A DNA stretch of 36,334 nucleotides from a virus, in IMG/VR virus record IMGVR_UViG_3300037485_001401, positions 1 through 36,334 of that record. One strand, 5' to 3'. Shown here in pieces: positions 25,167 through 33,348 of this stretch; position 1 is the first letter of the stretch, and every line of letters starts with the position of its first letter. The notes under the pieces are model-generated. The model had not been told where the DNA came from. It searched no databases and was given only the letters and a program-made list of their open reading frames with translations. The translations under genes were made by a program, and so were the position numbers.

Positions 25167-25796
25167 TTATTTAATTTGACTTACTTTCCATTTCTTTTGT
25201 TCTTTATACGGTAATTTAAGCCAGTCAGCTTGATTTATCGTAGTTTGAACACCACTATTTGAACCATTTCCTGATTCACCCATTGCGTTAGGATTAAAGC
25301 CTTTCTTGATAGTCTCAGGATATTGAACTTTAAATGACTCAGCTACTTTAGCCGCTGACATATCATCTATTTCGCCTGTATCAGGGTTCGTTTTAATATC
25401 GTTTAAATCAATCAAACCGTAATACTTCGAATCTAAAGAACCACCAATTTTTGAAATTACAGAAGATAGTTTTTGGCTGTTAACTATCCTTTCATTCAGA
25501 CCTTGGTATTTTTTTCCAATGGCCTCTGACTCTTCCTGTAATTCTTTAATCCTTGAGTCTCTAAGCTCTATTAAGCCCTTCCAATCTCCGTCGGATTTGA
25601 GCTTTTCTTCTTTTGTCTTATTGAGAATATCCTCATGCTCTTTGAGCTTGGCCTTAACAGCTTTAGCTTCATCTAAGACACGGGAATAGGTCTCGTATGA
25701 CACAAAATCTTTTTTTGGGATTGTTTCGTTTTCCCCACCGGGGATCACGTTGGTTCCACCGGAACCGTGAATAGGGTTATCATTTTCTGTAGTCAT
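25167..25796 (-). CDS. Capsid scaffold protein
   Basis: The 209-residue protein is acidic and helical, with a central coiled coil (about 40-115: EAKAVKAKLKEHEDILNK, LIELRDSRIKELQEESEA) flanked by flexible, Gly/Asn-rich ends (GESGNGSNSG). It sits directly upstream of the capsid gene. Both features match phage scaffold proteins that shape the procapsid and are then removed. Confidence 0.8.
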   Translation of the reverse strand: MTTENDNPIHGSGGTNVIPGGENETIPKKDFVSYETYSRVLDEAKAVKAKLKEHEDILNKTKEEKLKSDGDWKGLIELRDSRIKELQEESEAIGKKYQGLNERIVNSQKLSSVISKIGGSLDSKYYGLIDLNDIKTNPDTGEIDDMSAAKVAESFKVQYPETIKKGFNPNAMGESGNGSNSGVQTTINQADWLKLPYKEQKKWKVSQIK

Positions 25797-25811
25797 AACC
25801 TTCCTTTCATT

Positions 25812-26306
25812 CTAAACAAAATTTTTACCTTTTAGCAAGTCCGAAAAAGTTCTTAACCAAAATATTCTTACTTGCTTCACTTCTTGTTTGCTCATGCGAA
25901 GAAAAACGCGCCCCATCTTTTCTTGCCAAAATGCTTTAGAAGAGTTTGAAACGCCGAACATATCAGCGCCTGTTGGACCAATACGAATAGCGTTATGGGA
26001 CATCGATTTAATTTTCAAACTACTAAGCATTGAACCTGTTCTAGTTAAATTAGATTTTTTTGGAGTTGTCATATTAGAAAGAAATGTATTAATCTTTCTT
26101 GCTTGTACATATTTAGGAGATAAAGGTTTCAATCTTGATTTTTCAGAAAGATTAGTATCAACCCCATATCCTAGTTGCGTCCTAATCCTGATCTTTTCAA
26201 TCAAGAAATCACCAATTGCTGACATTTGTTTTTGGCCAGTTGTTGACTGTATTAGTGTGTTAAGCCTTTTTACAAAATCATTTATATTTTCGTTATTTTT
26301 TGCCAC
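25812..26306 (-). CDS. gp10/Mu gpG-like head-assembly protein
   Basis: The 164-residue protein starts with GTG 26306, overlapping the prior gene by 14 bases. It has basic helices, the segment LSPKYVQARK and NLTRTGSMLSSLKI, and a C-terminal helix. This is the plan of HK97 gp10-like and Mu gpG-type virion morphogenesis proteins. It is a probable paralogue of the upstream 26293-26796 gene. Confidence 0.65.
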   Translation of the reverse strand: MAKNNENINDFVKRLNTLIQSTTGQKQMSAIGDFLIEKIRIRTQLGYGVDTNLSEKSRLKPLSPKYVQARKINTFLSNMTTPKKSNLTRTGSMLSSLKIKSMSHNAIRIGPTGADMFGVSNSSKAFWQEKMGRVFLRMSKQEVKQVRIFWLRTFSDLLKGKNFV

Positions 26307-26796
26307 GTTTCACATCCCGTGATGATAGCCATGCTAATGCTTTTAGAGCAATACTATCTCTGTCAATAGGTTTTTCATGCTTTCGTATAATGCTTTTCAA
26401 CTTCTCTTTCTCGCCACCAACAAAACCGAGAAATGGCCTTTTGGTATCCGATCTTCCTTGCCATCCTGTAATATGTCCATCAGCTTTATCATTAGATATC
26501 GAGCCTCTCTCAAATCCGATAACTATTTTATCATTCTTTATGTCTAAAACTTCTATGTCTGATAGCATGTCACCCGTTTGTTTTAGATTCACCCGTGATG
26601 ATTTTCCAGCAATTCTAAAATCAAGACTCTTCATATATTCTTTTGAATACTTGGGAAAAGAACCACCAGAATTATCTTTACCTGATTCAGTTCTTTTCCT
26701 CATGTACTCAATAATATCCTCCCCTAAAGATAATTTCTCTCTTTCTGAAATATCTTTAGGGATATCTATTTCAATCTTCTGCCAATCCGCTCCCAT
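26293..26796 (-). CDS. gp10/Mu gpG-like head-assembly protein
   Basis: The 167-residue protein has PKYSKEYMKSLDF and VNLKQTGDMLSDIEVLDIKN, then a KADGHITGWQGR...RPFLG segment typical of this family, in which KRPFLG is a recurring motif. It overlaps the portal stop by 26 bases. Being paired with a second protein of the same plan is unusual; the two may act at different stages or positions. Confidence 0.7.
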   Translation of the reverse strand: MGADWQKIEIDIPKDISEREKLSLGEDIIEYMRKRTESGKDNSGGSFPKYSKEYMKSLDFRIAGKSSRVNLKQTGDMLSDIEVLDIKNDKIVIGFERGSISNDKADGHITGWQGRSDTKRPFLGFVGGEKEKLKSIIRKHEKPIDRDSIALKALAWLSSRDVKRGKK

Positions 26797-28234
26797 ATTC
26801 TATATCCTCCATATCTTTGATTGCAGGATTTTCCGCTGGAATAATCTCCTCAACTTTATTTACTTCCTCTATTGGTTTCTTTTCTTCGTTAATTTCTTCC
26901 AAAAGCTCCTCAATTTCATCATCTGACATGTTTGGATTAAGTCTTTTGATTGCTCTTTTTTTAGAAGTTAAGCCAATAGACAGCTCTTCCTTTACTTCTT
27001 TTATTATCTCATCTCTTGATTTAATCACTTCAACTTTTGGAAAGTTAACTTCCACATAGCATTCCGGTGAAAAGCTACCTTGTGGGATTTCTGGGTTATT
27101 CATTTTCCACAAATTATGTCCATAGTGCATGATAAAGTCAAAAATTGACCGCTCCATATTCCTGTAAACTTCTTGATTTTGAGAAATCATGGCAGAAACA
27201 TCGGCTTCGTCAATCATTTTGCTTAAGCCTGATGATATGTTTGTCGAGTTATAGCCCAGCACAGAAGCAGATATGCCCCTTGAATTGAGCCACAATTGAA
27301 GTTGCTGCATGATTCCGTTAAATACTTCCTGAATATCGATATCAGGTTTTAATACACCTACCTCTGGCTTGTTTGGAGACTCTGGGTCAAAAGGAATAAG
27401 ATTGAAGAAAGCATTTGGCCCTCTTCTAACCATTTCTTCCTTAACATTGATCCCGTATATTATGGCGTAGCTCATATACTTAATGGCGTAGTTGATATCA
27501 CCGCACAGCATGGGAATCAGGGTAGCAACAGAAATCATTGACTCATCAGGGTAAGGCATGGTTTCAGTTTTTGATCGATTAGCGTAAACAAAAGGAATCC
27601 TCCCATAAAGATTATTTCCGTCAACATTGCCTCTATCACTCATTTCATTCTTGAGCAGATCACCGCGAATATTTTGAATCCAAACCTCTTCTTCTGTAAC
27701 GCAAAATAACATTTCCTCATTATCTTCACTTTTACCGAAATGAGTTACAAAGATAGTTGCATTTGAAATATCCTGAGTATCATCAGTTACCGCGATATAC
27801 TCGGAAGGTTCCCAAATCTTAACCCGTGGTTTCTGTGATTTAAGATGAAAAATACATTGTACAAGTGCTTCCTTGTAATTATTGTAATTCTTGTCAATAG
27901 TTCTTCCGAGTTCATCAAAGTTTATATTTTCAAGATACCACTCGAACATTTCTTCATCAATCGGTGTAGCATCGCATAACCTTCTAACCGGATTGTCTTT
28001 GTAAGCCTTTGCTAGCTTATCAACTATTCTTTTTACAATTTCAATTTCCAGTATGCGAGAAGCAATTTCTTCTTGTTCTTTTTTGTCTTTTATCTCTGAT
28101 TTTATCCGATATTCAACGTGTTTTCTAATCGCTCCTTCGTATAATTCAGACAAAGTTTTACAATTGCATCTTCTATGATTTTCGTCATTTTCCCAAATCT
28201 TACCTATCTTCTTTCTTATAGTTTCATCTTGCAT
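26771..28234 (-). CDS. Portal protein
   Basis: The 487-residue product follows the large terminase gene and overlaps its stop by TGATG. It has the helical, charged N-terminus, a central strand-rich wing (PSEYIAVTDDTQDISNATIF) and a long C-terminal helix (VIKSRDEIIKEVKEEL) with acidic tail, as in SPP1-type portal proteins. The portal forms a dodecameric ring at one capsid vertex through which DNA enters. Start ATG 28234 follows AAGGGG. Confidence 0.8.
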   Translation of the reverse strand: MQDETIRKKIGKIWENDENHRRCNCKTLSELYEGAIRKHVEYRIKSEIKDKKEQEEIASRILEIEIVKRIVDKLAKAYKDNPVRRLCDATPIDEEMFEWYLENINFDELGRTIDKNYNNYKEALVQCIFHLKSQKPRVKIWEPSEYIAVTDDTQDISNATIFVTHFGKSEDNEEMLFCVTEEEVWIQNIRGDLLKNEMSDRGNVDGNNLYGRIPFVYANRSKTETMPYPDESMISVATLIPMLCGDINYAIKYMSYAIIYGINVKEEMVRRGPNAFFNLIPFDPESPNKPEVGVLKPDIDIQEVFNGIMQQLQLWLNSRGISASVLGYNSTNISSGLSKMIDEADVSAMISQNQEVYRNMERSIFDFIMHYGHNLWKMNNPEIPQGSFSPECYVEVNFPKVEVIKSRDEIIKEVKEELSIGLTSKKRAIKRLNPNMSDDEIEELLEEINEEKKPIEEVNKVEEIIPAENPAIKDMEDIEYGSGLAED

Positions 28235-29697
28235 CAATAGCCCCTTTTAGACATTAATCTATCTGTTTCTTTTTTATACATGTAATATTTTTCAGATGAT
28301 AGTATCCCGTAACCAATTGCTGTCGTTATATGTTGCCCTTCAAACGAGTCATCTTCAATCAAACTACCATTGTCTTTTAGTTTTGTTAATTTCATTCCTC
28401 TAATAGTCATTTTACAGTTTTGGTATGTAAAAAGTCTAATTTCTCCCAAAGAATTTTTACAAATGCCATTTACCCTATTATGTCTTGTACGAATTGGTGG
28501 ATTTGATTGTGGAACCATTTTAGATACTACCAACTTCTTATCATCTATTCTCTGATAATTTTGCAGATATCCCATGATAATGTCATAGTCATTCTTTTTT
28601 GACCGAGTATCGTTATGAGCGCCCGATGCATCACCATGAACAATAATTTCAACTCCAAAGTTATCGAGTATCCCCTTATCTGCAATTTCTTCACATGAGT
28701 CAAGGGTTCTCATGCCTTCAACTACTACCTCATCAAAAAAGTGATAACTACAATATTCACCTTGTTCAATCGCCTGAAATATACAGGCTGAAAGCGGTTT
28801 TCCAACACCTATATTGAAGTCCCAAGAAATATGGATAGGTAGATTTGAATCAACTTTATAGATCTTCTTGATTATGTTGTAATCACCGAATTGGTAATAA
28901 ACCACATCAGATCTTAATTCTAGCCACCTTCCAAATATCATTCGTAATATTTGTTTTTCATCCAAATCACGTATTAAGCTAACTATGTAGCTCTTTTCCA
29001 AGAAAGGATTATCAAAAGTTAGTGAATAATAGACATGGCGGCTAGGCATTGTCTCCGATCCATCAATAAAGTATTCATGAATCCATGAACTTGGATCGCC
29101 CGGATTCGTAGCTGTAATACAAAGATTTTCTTTAACGTGTGGTATTCTGCCTAGTCTATTTTTTACTTCTTTGAAAGCCTGTTGATACTTACCGTCAAAC
29201 TCGATAAATTCCTCAAATATAGCCATAGATAGTCTGAGCGATCTTACCTTTGTAAATTTGTTATCTGAAAATGACCTAGAAATAATAGATGAACCGTTCC
29301 TAAAAGTTACTTGACATCTTGTTTGGTTTATCCAGAAATCTTTTCCTTCTGTCAATCCTTCGCATTGCAAATGATCTACAATATCCTTAAATATTGTATC
29401 CCTCAAATCAGGCATTGACATTCTGAATATACCTACGCAAGCCTTGTTATATATAATACAATGCGAAACTGCTAAATGAGCAAGGAATAAACTTTTAGCC
29501 GAACCGACCGACCCAGACAACAGAACATCATGAGTACCCAAAGAATAATCAAAGTTTTTACGGATATCATTTAGAGCTTTCCTTTGCCAAGGAATCACCG
29601 GCCTAAATGTATCAATCGTTGTACCGCTATCTTTGCTTATGCTTTCGCGAATATCCCAATACGGTTTTAAATCTATATCTGATACTTTACTTAGCAT
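28234..29697 (-). CDS. terL: Terminase large subunit (ATPase-nuclease)
   Basis: The 487-residue protein has a Walker A GSVGSAKS (62-69), a Walker B LSMAIFEEF (about 156-164), a coupling C-motif TATNPG (195-200), and a nuclease half with Asp293 in ISWDFNIG and Asp356 in VHGDASGA. It packages DNA into the procapsid and cuts it. ATG 29697 was chosen because the earlier frame start 29718 is TTG. It overlaps the small subunit by 11 bases and the portal by one. Confidence 0.92.
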   Translation of the reverse strand: MLSKVSDIDLKPYWDIRESISKDSGTTIDTFRPVIPWQRKALNDIRKNFDYSLGTHDVLLSGSVGSAKSLFLAHLAVSHCIIYNKACVGIFRMSMPDLRDTIFKDIVDHLQCEGLTEGKDFWINQTRCQVTFRNGSSIISRSFSDNKFTKVRSLRLSMAIFEEFIEFDGKYQQAFKEVKNRLGRIPHVKENLCITATNPGDPSSWIHEYFIDGSETMPSRHVYYSLTFDNPFLEKSYIVSLIRDLDEKQILRMIFGRWLELRSDVVYYQFGDYNIIKKIYKVDSNLPIHISWDFNIGVGKPLSACIFQAIEQGEYCSYHFFDEVVVEGMRTLDSCEEIADKGILDNFGVEIIVHGDASGAHNDTRSKKNDYDIIMGYLQNYQRIDDKKLVVSKMVPQSNPPIRTRHNRVNGICKNSLGEIRLFTYQNCKMTIRGMKLTKLKDNGSLIEDDSFEGQHITTAIGYGILSSEKYYMYKKETDRLMSKRGY

Positions 29698-30136
29698 CTT
29701 CTTCCAATGCGTAGGCAAATTTTAGGGGTTTATCACCCAAATCATGGGAGATACTTTCTTTCATTCCTAGATAATTTTTGCTTAACCAAATTGCTGCTGC
29801 TGTGTTATCCCATTTTGGATTCATAGCCATTTCATAGAGTCTTCTTCGTAAAGAAGCCTGTCCATCGGCGCCATATTTATTACGCCATGTAGAAAAATCA
29901 ATGCCATATCTTTCATGTATTTTAGGGATTAATGTTTGATCGTCAATATCTAAACAACCGCAAATTTCTTCCCTTGTGCATTGAATATGAGCCATTTCTT
30001 CAGCTATTGACCACCATTCATCCGAGAATTTTTCCGCTTTCCTACCAGCTCCTTCCCGTTTTCCACCACGGTTTGAAACTGGCTTCGCTGTTTCTTTTTG
30101 TGTCACACCTTTTTTAACCGTTGTCTTTTTTTTCAT
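29687..30136 (-). CDS. terS: Terminase small subunit
   Basis: The 149-residue protein has a basic N-terminus (NRGGKREGAGRKAEKFSD, a common start in TerS) and an HTH-like QCTREEICGCLDIDDQTLIP (about 52-71), then helical LRRRLYEMAMNPKWDNTAAA and the ending YLGMKESIS. It recognises phage DNA to begin packaging. ATG 30136 follows AAAGGA; an ATG at 30154 lies upstream of that site. It is the first gene of the late operon. Confidence 0.88.
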   Translation of the reverse strand: MKKKTTVKKGVTQKETAKPVSNRGGKREGAGRKAEKFSDEWWSIAEEMAHIQCTREEICGCLDIDDQTLIPKIHERYGIDFSTWRNKYGADGQASLRRRLYEMAMNPKWDNTAAAIWLSKNYLGMKESISHDLGDKPLKFAYALEEDAK

Positions 30137-30219
30137 TCTATAAAATCCTTTCATTGTATTTATAATATAATTATATCAAACTGGTTAAAATTTAAACAGC
30201 TTTGGCAAGGATATAAGTC
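30137..30219. promoter_or_regulatory. Divergent promoter region, late operon and resolvase block
   Basis: This 83-base gap separates the late minus-strand operon from the plus-strand zinc-ribbon/HNH/RuvC genes. It includes a perfect 12-base palindrome ATATAATTATAT (30165-30176), with TATAAT on the minus strand at 30170-30175. No convincing -35 is seen, so a phage-specific or activator-dependent late promoter is possible. Confidence 0.4.
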
Positions 30220-30453
30220 ATGTATGCATATAAGGAATTTAAAATTTATGGAATTTGCCCTTACTGCAATTCTGAATACGAGACAATTTTAAACCAAATC
30301 CCAGCTTCTTTGGTTCATCAGTGTAGTAAGTGCAAACGTGGTTTGTCAATGATTACAAGCCCTAACGGATATGCTACGGTTGAAACAGGGACACCAAAGC
30401 AATCCCTTGCTGTAATCTCAAATCTATCCCGTGGGTGTTGTGGCCATGATTAA
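30220..30453 (+). CDS. Zinc-ribbon protein
   Basis: The 77-residue product has CPYC at about 13-16 and CSKC at about 35-38, a four-cysteine zinc ribbon, and a second pair CC near the C-terminus (RGCCGHD). ATG 30220 has AAGGATATAAGTC before it. It precedes the HNH gene, and the ends overlap. A nucleic-acid-binding or chaperone role is unknown. Confidence 0.7.
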   Translation: MYAYKEFKIYGICPYCNSEYETILNQIPASLVHQCSKCKRGLSMITSPNGYATVETGTPKQSLAVISNLSRGCCGHD

Positions 30454-30766
30454 TTATATCAAGTTTGCGATCCAAGGAAGAAGTTCGAAATGGTCAAAAG
30501 TCAGGAAAGAGTTCCTTGCTTCGAAGTGGAATGGGTCTTGTGCAGCTTGTAAAAGGGATACAGGGTTAGAAGTACACCACATAATCCCATTCGACCTACG
30601 CCCTGATTTGGAGCTATCACAGTCAAACCTAATTACATTATGCAAATACTGTCATTTCATTTTTGGTCATTTTGGAGATTATATTACATATAACCCGAAC
30701 GTCCGAGATGATACAAAGTGGTATCATGTTAAATTGTTGCTAACTTCCAAGTCAATGAAGGGATAA
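30446..30766 (+). CDS. HNH endonuclease
   Basis: The 106-residue protein shows the HNH core: CAAC (32-35), LEVHHIIPFD with HH (44-45), NLITLC (61-66) and CKYCHF (C66, C69, H70). The zinc pairs and the metal-binding His cluster are complete. Small HNH proteins next to terminase genes often assist DNA cleavage in packaging (known for cos-type phages). ATG 30446 was preferred to GTG 30431. Confidence 0.85.
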   Translation: MINYIKFAIQGRSSKWSKVRKEFLASKWNGSCAACKRDTGLEVHHIIPFDLRPDLELSQSNLITLCKYCHFIFGHFGDYITYNPNVRDDTKWYHVKLLLTSKSMKG

Positions 30767-30769
30767 TAA

Positions 30770-31285
30770 ATGAACATAATTGGAATTGATTCAGGCGAAT
30801 TCGGTTGTATTGTTGAACTTGATATATCCGAAGTTACTTGTAGATTTATGCCGTTGCCTTACCGCGAAGATGGATTATTAGACTATTACAAAATAAGGTA
30901 TAATATATACTTTGCAGCGGCCAATTATATTGCGATTGAAAAAGTAAACCCTAATCCACTGTTTGGATCGAGACAACACACATACGGTAAAAATTATGGC
31001 CTTGCCCTTGGATTATTAGAGCCATACCCGCATGAGACATTCACCCCGCAACAATGGCAAAAATCGATACATGGAATAAAAGGAAAGGCAGATGATAGAA
31101 CAGCCAAAGAGCGAACAGCCGCCAATTTTAAGCGAATGAACCCCGATTTTAAAGATAGGCAGATTACCAAGAAAGAAGCAGAAGGTTTAAAAGATGCTTT
31201 TTTTATTGCGTATTATTGCGGTTTAAAGAACAACGTGGTTATGCCTAACTCTTTTCACTTTGTGAAGATTGTTGATGAGTCATAG
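30770..31285 (+). CDS. RuvC-like Holliday junction resolvase
   Basis: The 171-residue protein has an RNase H-like core: GIDSG with Asp7, IEKV with Glu57, then GSRQHTYGKNYGLALGLLE and a final GLKDAFFIAYY with Asp142. These are the acidic metal-binding positions of RuvC. TPQQWQKSIHGIKGKADDR is typical of the family's DNA-binding region. It probably resolves branched DNA before packaging. It overlaps the ClpX-zinc-type gene by 41 bases tail to tail. Confidence 0.85.
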   Translation: MNIIGIDSGEFGCIVELDISEVTCRFMPLPYREDGLLDYYKIRYNIYFAAANYIAIEKVNPNPLFGSRQHTYGKNYGLALGLLEPYPHETFTPQQWQKSIHGIKGKADDRTAKERTAANFKRMNPDFKDRQITKKEAEGLKDAFFIAYYCGLKNNVVMPNSFHFVKIVDES

Positions 31286-31628
31286 TCTCCATTTTGCTAA
31301 CCCAGTGTTCCCCTATTGCTTTTAAAGAAGTAGCTACGCAGTTACAACAGATACAAGAGCCATTCATACCCTGCAACATCACCGCAACGTCACGCCTGCT
31401 ATTTCCACAAAAAGTGCATTTTTCAAATATTTCCTGTGATGGTTCATCTTCCACAACGGTCAATGGACACCAATCCGGCCTACTAAATAGCAAGCCATCA
31501 CAATTATCATTCATTGCCCCGCAAACTTTGGCTGGTAAACGATGATTATGGTCTAACACCTGAATAATCATTCTACATGGCCTTAAAGAATCTTTTTCTT
31601 GCTCAAACTGAAAATTATATTTTGTCAT
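31245..31628 (-). CDS. Stand-alone ClpX-type zinc-binding domain protein
   Basis: The 127-residue product contains CTFCGNSRRDVAVMLQGMNG, then CICCNCVATSLKAI. Compared with the ClpX N-terminal zinc domain (C-x2-C, x18, C-x2-C and a trailing helix), Cys71, Cys74, Cys94 and Cys97 match with a one-residue insertion. There is no AAA+ ATPase. In ClpX this domain dimerises and recruits adaptors and some substrates, so a free version could steer host ClpXP. The N-terminal half contains another Cys cluster (residues 18-54). This is inference from the motif. Confidence 0.7.
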   Translation of the reverse strand: MTKYNFQFEQEKDSLRPCRMIIQVLDHNHRLPAKVCGAMNDNCDGLLFSRPDWCPLTVVEDEPSQEIFEKCTFCGNSRRDVAVMLQGMNGSCICCNCVATSLKAIGEHWVSKMETMTHQQSSQSEKS

Positions 31629-31831
31629 GCCTCACCTTCCATAATTCTTTCTATATCACTTATGTATTCTTCTGTTACTCTTTCAATTTTATCTAATTTT
31701 TGTTGCAATTCTTTTCTTTTACACCAAAGAGCTTCAACATATAAATACGCTGATTCCGGCGCGAAGCATTCCCGAAGCTGCTTAGCTATATCTGTTTTCT
31801 CGAAATTACGATAATAAATTTCACCTTCCAT
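31625..31831 (-). CDS. Small coiled-coil protein, unknown
   Basis: The 68-residue product starts at ATG 31831 after AGGA and ends in an ATGA overlap with the ClpX-zinc gene. It is helical with a coiled coil (KRKELQQKLDKIERVTEEY). A long frame upstream to 31876 is a less likely start. No family is recognised. Coupling suggests it acts alongside the zinc protein. Confidence 0.6.
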   Translation of the reverse strand: MEGEIYYRNFEKTDIAKQLRECFAPESAYLYVEALWCKRKELQQKLDKIERVTEEYISDIERIMEGEA

Positions 31832-31970
31832 ATTTCCTGCCTTGTGTGATTTTAGGAGAACATGCGATACAAACAAATGTTTTGTGTTTCTCTTTCATCT
31901 TCCGTTGTTGATCCGGTGAAATTGCATACGAATTTTTACAGTGCCGACAACGTACCACTACTATCTTCAT
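31821..31970 (-). CDS. 49-residue zinc-ribbon protein
   Basis: This frame has ATG 31970 and stop at 31821, overlapping both neighbours (35 and 11 bases). It encodes a zinc-ribbon shape with C8-x2-C11 and C34-x2-C37, a basic linker (QQRKMKEKHK) and basic tail. The ribosome site (GGAA) is weak, but the four-cysteine spacing makes it convincing. Confidence 0.6.
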   Translation of the reverse strand: MKIVVVRCRHCKNSYAISPDQQRKMKEKHKTFVCIACSPKITQGRKYGR

Positions 31971-32139
31971 TTCCGATTTTTTCAATTGCTCCATCTAACT
32001 TCACCCAAATATATCTATAAAAACCTTTTGACAAATTATAATCATCTAAATTACCACTTGCCAAATCAATTAATTTACCGTCAACATATTCCATCAAAAA
32101 AGCCAATTCATCTCTATCTAAATAAACATTATTTTCCAT
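31936..32139 (-). CDS. Small acidic protein, unknown
   Basis: The 67-residue product begins at ATG 32139 with a long G-run before it (TTG 32151 is less likely). It is helical and acidic (DRDELAFLMEYVDGKLIDL). No motif is recognised. It lies in the right early block between a small membrane protein and the zinc ribbon. Confidence 0.55.
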   Translation of the reverse strand: MENNVYLDRDELAFLMEYVDGKLIDLASGNLDDYNLSKGFYRYIWVKLDGAIEKIGNEDSSGTLSAL

Positions 32140-32140
32140 G

Positions 32141-32254
32141 TTACCCCCCAAAAGAACCCTTAAGAATCCATCCTAACATCACGCCAAATAGCAGAACAAA
32201 GCCCATGAATAAATAGGCAACTATCCAAGCGGGACCCTCTATTTTTTTATCCAT
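32141..32254 (-). CDS. 37-residue membrane protein
   Basis: ATG 32254 with GGAG ahead, stop TAA 32141. It encodes one membrane helix (AWIVAYLFMGFVLLFGVMLG, about 9-28) with a short KGSFGG end. It overlaps the HTH gene by 16 bases and ends just before the ribosome site of the next gene. The function is unknown. Confidence 0.6.
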   Translation of the reverse strand: MDKKIEGPAWIVAYLFMGFVLLFGVMLGWILKGSFGG

Positions 32255-32421
32255 TTTAAAATCTCCAACATGAAATCACTTCGCATGATATGCTTTCCTT
32301 CTGCCCATCTTGCTATCGTATTCCTCGATACCCCAAGCCTATCCGCTACGGCATTAATAGAGCCAAGATGTAAGATTGCTTTTTTTATCAATTTCTTTTG
32401 TTCATCACAATTTTTTAGCAT
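32239..32421 (-). CDS. Cro-like HTH protein
   Basis: The 60-residue product has HTH GSINAVADRLGVSRNTIARW followed by AEGKHIMRSDFMLEILKWI. The ATG 32421 has AGGA ahead; upstream ATGs would need reading through the prior gene. It is close in plan to the 34682-34873 protein (GS, VSR, RW, GK, DF at matching positions), so the pair are paralogues. A regulator of the right early block is likely. Confidence 0.7.
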   Translation of the reverse strand: MLKNCDEQKKLIKKAILHLGSINAVADRLGVSRNTIARWAEGKHIMRSDFMLEILKWIKK

Positions 32422-32431
32422 ATTTTTCCTA

Positions 32432-32872
32432 TTATGAATCTTCTTTCTTAATTCCGTTAGTTCCGTCATTTTCACCCAATCTATATGCAACAATTTTGTT
32501 ATACTTATCAAATTCAGTTGCTAGTTGCAAACTATAAATTTCCTTTACATCACCCAGCATTTGCCGGAATGATCCAACAGAAAAATGGAACGGATAGCCT
32601 CCTGCTAACTCCTTGTTTGCCTTAACCGCCATGACTATAAAATCATTTATAAATTCTGCTGTTAGTTCATGAATGACATGAATGAAAAACATTTCACTTT
32701 CTTTGCCTATCAATTCAATCCTTTTAAAGTTGTGTTCATTAGCGAAAGCTCGGAACTTAATCAGAGATAGTTCATTGCTTTCCTGCGAAATGTGGATTGT
32801 ATTCCCGCAAAATTGACATTTAATTGTCCCCGCGCATATATCGCATTGGTTGTTATTTCCGTGATAGTTCAT
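32432..32872 (-). CDS. Zinc-finger early protein, unknown
   Basis: The 146-residue product has CDIC (10-13) and CQFC (19-22), a compact zinc finger at the N-terminus, followed by an alpha/beta segment (NFKRIELIGKESEMFFIHV). ATG 32872 follows GAGG. It overlaps the upstream gene by 20 bases. No family is recognised. Confidence 0.6.
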   Translation of the reverse strand: MNYHGNNNQCDICAGTIKCQFCGNTIHISQESNELSLIKFRAFANEHNFKRIELIGKESEMFFIHVIHELTAEFINDFIVMAVKANKELAGGYPFHFSVGSFRQMLGDVKEIYSLQLATEFDKYNKIVAYRLGENDGTNGIKKEDS

Positions 32873-33065
32873 TTTTTAACCTCTTTTTTTTGCTATATAC
32901 TGCATCATATATAATTGCGGCTTTGATTTCTTCGATTGCCTGTTGTTTATCAAACATCATTCTTAATTTGGCGCCTTCTAATATTCTATTGTGTTCAATA
33001 ACTATTTCTTCCATAGTCATTTTTTCTGCTTCATTTTGTATATATTTTTTTGTTACTTCCTTCAT
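32853..33065 (-). CDS. Small helical early protein
   Basis: The 70-residue product starts at ATG 33065 after GGAGATAGAACG, which is shared almost exactly with recT and the 33552 gene. It is helical and charged (MEEIVIEHNRILEGAKLRMM). The promoter at 33114-33142 lies just upstream. The function is unknown. Confidence 0.6.
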   Translation of the reverse strand: MKEVTKKYIQNEAEKMTMEEIVIEHNRILEGAKLRMMFDKQQAIEEIKAAIIYDAVYSKKKRLKNELSRK

Positions 33066-33113
33066 CGTTCTATCTCCATTCTTTGCGACATTATTGTTGC
33101 TGTCTTGAATATG

Positions 33114-33142
33114 GTTATGCACCAAGTTTAGTGCGCTGTCAA
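33114..33142 (-). promoter_or_regulatory. Early promoter P1
   Basis: On the minus strand TTGACA (33142-33137) is followed after exactly 17 bases by CATAAC (33119-33114). The -35 is perfect consensus. Downstream lies a GCAAC/GTCGC imperfect inverted repeat before the ATG 33065. The same layout is repeated at 33604-33632, so these are paired promoters. Confidence 0.65.
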
Positions 33143-33330
33143 TCTAAAAACTCATACCTTTGCTCAAGTTTATTCCTGCAATTTATTGCATCTATTGCGC
33201 CCTGTTCATTATATGGGAAGTTGTAAGAAATAACCCCATCCCTGAAAGATTTACCATCAACTCTAAAAACCTTCCACTGGTAGCATTTTTCATCGAATGA
33301 ATAACTCTGTGTTACTGTGAATTTTTCCAT
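33139..33330 (-). CDS. 63-residue early protein, unknown
   Basis: ATG 33330 follows AAAGGG. The sequence alternates strands and a helix (VTQSYSFDEKCYQWKVFRVD, then EQGAIDAINCRNKLEQRY), a small alpha/beta fold. The gene ends within promoter P1. No known family is recognised. Confidence 0.6.
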   Translation of the reverse strand: MEKFTVTQSYSFDEKCYQWKVFRVDGKSFRDGVISYNFPYNEQGAIDAINCRNKLEQRYEFLD

Positions 33331-33348
33331 CGTTTTACCCTTTCAAGG

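Noticed and set aside
26300-26926. 208-aa plus-strand frame over the gp10-like and portal genes
   Set aside because: Shadow of genes that have clear family plan and coupled starts on the minus strand.
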